From Prevotella fusca JCM 17724 (GTDB taxonomy: Bacteria > Bacteroidota > Bacteroidia > Bacteroidales > Bacteroidaceae): a stretch of 64,000 nucleotides of DNA. The DNA is taken from assembly GCF_001262015.1 (NCBI RefSeq), contig NZ_CP012074.1, positions 1,613,501 through 1,677,500 on the forward strand, in the 5' to 3' direction. The position numbers and the translations under genes are program-made. Shown here one piece after another: positions 61,299 through 64,000 of this stretch. The stretch's first letter is position 1; every line of letters begins with the position of its first letter. A model generated the notes under the pieces. That model did not search any database and was not told where the DNA came from. It saw nothing but the letters and a program-made list of their open reading frames with translations.

Positions 61299-61500
61299 TT
61301 AAACCCAAATCGGTCATTAGAGCCTGAACAGATTTTGTTTTATTGTCGAGCAGATTGGACTGTCTTTGCAACGCAGGCGTAGCGGGCTACGTCAAGTTAA
61401 AAAGACAGACAAGATGCCGACAAGAAAATAAAAGATGTTAGGATACAATATGAAAGTAAGAATTATAAATATTGTGGCCTAATGACCGATTTGGGTTAAA
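61299..61500. repeat. About 200-bp element with inverted ends, copy 2
   Basis: Near-perfect 21-bp inverted ends AAACCCAAATCGGTCATTAG and its complement, with the same GCGTAGCGGGCTACG core as copy 1. The interior is about 90 percent identical to copy 1 by eye. It lies between pckA and the esterase gene. Confidence 0.92.
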
Positions 61501-61548
61501 TAGTCTTTTCGCCGACTACTCCTTTCTTTGAAGGGTAGTTGGTGAATT

Positions 61549-62241
61549 TTATTGTTGCATTAACCAAAGAAATCCTTTAGCAATTCTTACTCCGTTGTCT
61601 TGGAAATGATTACCTTCGTTCCATTCCATCTTACAGTTTACACCTTTCTCTTTGAGGAGCTGTTCCTGTCGGAGAATATCTTTGCTGATGGTTTTCATCA
61701 GCTTTGTTTTCGTTTTTTCTTCTTTGTCGCCGAGGCTGAGGTAGGCGTGTTCCACTTGTGGCTGGTGGGTTTCGGCATAGTCGAGCCAGCCTGTGTACCA
61801 TGCTGAGGGAGAAGCTGAAGCTATGCCTTTGAAAGGAATGTCAGGCTGATAGGCTGCCCAAAGGGCAAAGAGTCCGGCAAGTGAATAACCTCCTAAGAGG
61901 GTGTTGCTCTTATGGGTATTTAGTGGGTAACGGGAATTAATCTCGGGGAGTAGCTGTTCTTTTATATATAATAAGGTGTTACTTGCACCATCACCAAAGG
62001 GTATCTTGCCGAAAACAGGTGGGGCAGTCCAAGGCGTGAGTTCGGCATTCCATTTGCTTATTCGTATGGCAAGATGGACGAAGGGTAGCTGCGTGTTCTT
62101 TTCAATATAGGTGATTTGTTGCTCTAACTCTTCCGTGTCATGGCTGTCAACAGGCTGGATGAGGAAAAATTTTGCGTTTTCCTCGCTATGTAGGATGCAG
62201 GTATGGGTTCCTATCTCAATCGTCTCGCATTTATGTCTCAT
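61549..62241 (-). CDS. Alpha/beta-hydrolase, putative esterase
   Basis: A 230-residue cytoplasmic enzyme; the start is at 62241 (MRHKCE), as the earlier ATG adds no conserved sequence. The nucleophile elbow GGYSLAG (Ser in the centre of GxSxG) lies at about residue 121, and the late WNEGNHFQDN supplies a likely catalytic His. The ASASPSAWYTGWLDY segment after the elbow is typical of the esterase (Fes/D-type) family. Substrate unknown. It is transcribed alone, toward the MITE-like repeat; the upstream 475 bp holds the rRNA promoter. Confidence 0.82.
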   Translation of the reverse strand: MRHKCETIEIGTHTCILHSEENAKFFLIQPVDSHDTEELEQQITYIEKNTQLPFVHLAIRISKWNAELTPWTAPPVFGKIPFGDGASNTLLYIKEQLLPEINSRYPLNTHKSNTLLGGYSLAGLFALWAAYQPDIPFKGIASASPSAWYTGWLDYAETHQPQVEHAYLSLGDKEEKTKTKLMKTISKDILRQEQLLKEKGVNCKMEWNEGNHFQDNGVRIAKGFLWLMQQ

Positions 62242-62354
62242 ATTAATATCTTCTAAGTTTACCTGCAAAATTAAGCAAATTTTAAGCAAAATGATTGATG
62301 TAGGTCAATTTTAAACAGAATAAGGCATGTTTTTAAAACTTTTTCCTCAAAACA

Positions 62355-62386
62355 TTTGGAGGTTACACGGAAAGTCTATACCTTTG
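62355..62386 (+). promoter_or_regulatory. rRNA operon promoter
   Basis: TTTG at 62355-62358, 20 bases, TACCTTTG at 62379-62386, the exact Bacteroidetes consensus. It lies about 330 bp before 16S. The leader contains AGTTCTTTGAAAAG near 62443, resembling a boxA-type antitermination site. Confidence 0.82.
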
Positions 62387-62716
62387 CACTCGCTTTACGA
62401 AACAAGCCGTCTGGCTGACAAGAGTGAGGCGACAAGGAAAAGAGTTCTTTGAAAAGATTTACATAGACAGAGAAGTAGTACAAGAAGCGTCTGTTTGGTA
62501 TTATATCAAATGGACGGGTAAAAGAAACGAACCGTTCAATTCGGTACTGGGGTCTGGGGTTTCCCCTTTCCTCATTACTTTTGAACACAAGGTGGTTCTT
62601 TGAGCTTGATATTTCAGGATAGGCGTTCTGGAACAGGGATTACTCGGTGAAGTGCCGGGAGCAGCGTGGTATTCGTTACCACCCGCCACCCGTCATCCAT
62701 CACCAAGACATATTTT

Positions 62717-64000
<1,284 letters not shown>

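Overview
The window comes from a Bacteroidetes chromosome, most likely genus Prevotella. The partial 16S rRNA at the right end reads as Prevotella-like. Several genes are preceded by the Bacteroidetes promoter pattern TTTG-N20-TAnnTTTG. Many products belong to families typical of the phylum (DUF6242-like and DUF6089-like envelope proteins, OMP_b-brl_3 receptor, KorAB, SpoU, LemA). GC is moderate in core genes, and the intergenic regions are long, AT-rich and full of repeats. The species cannot be fixed from sequence alone.

Layout. 1-9.1 kb (minus strand) is an envelope-biogenesis cluster: DUF6242-type lipoprotein, DUF6089-type barrel, uppS, bamA, three Skp/OmpH-like chaperones, murI and a truncated lipoprotein. 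9.1-19 kb holds an RsiV-like lipoprotein, a Gfo/Idh/MocA oxidoreductase, a TonB-type receptor, an IS1380-family insertion, a SpoU methyltransferase carrying an in-frame tandem-repeat insert, SufE and a U32 protein. 19-28 kb (plus strand) runs miaB, an MsbA-like exporter, a membrane sulfatase-fold enzyme, an LpxL-like acyltransferase and a second sulfatase-fold enzyme, a set that points to lipid A/outer-membrane modification. 28-39 kb holds a secreted GH13 amylase with a small downstream ORF, an immunity-like orphan, a membrane LytTR regulator, korA/korB and a secreted GH16 glucanase. 39-54 kb is a glycan/LPS-type region: polysaccharide deacetylase, GtrB-like GT2 plus GtrA, three GT4 enzymes, a GT87-like enzyme, a YejM-like protein, a WaaE-like GT2 and a second IS1380 copy. 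54-64 kb holds a TPR-like secreted protein, LemA with a large membrane partner, upp, pckA, an esterase and the start of an rRNA operon.

The most unusual content is between the genes. Two different families of intergenic arrays have exactly 22-bp periods. Family 1 has four palindromic TTTTCATGAAAA-type cores per locus (six loci, one cut short exactly at an IS1380 end). Family 2 has five CAAAAGGGCGT-type units per locus (three loci). Two of the family-2 arrays sit inside roughly 0.5-0.6 kb elements with conserved inverted ends, each in a divergent region between glycan genes. There are also three copies of a roughly 200-bp element with inverted ends, a 101-bp MITE with perfect 15-bp inverted repeats and a 5-bp target duplication, octamer arrays inside two operons, and a heptamer array inside the SpoU coding sequence. 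I found no CRISPR array and no tRNA gene, and no clear defence locus.
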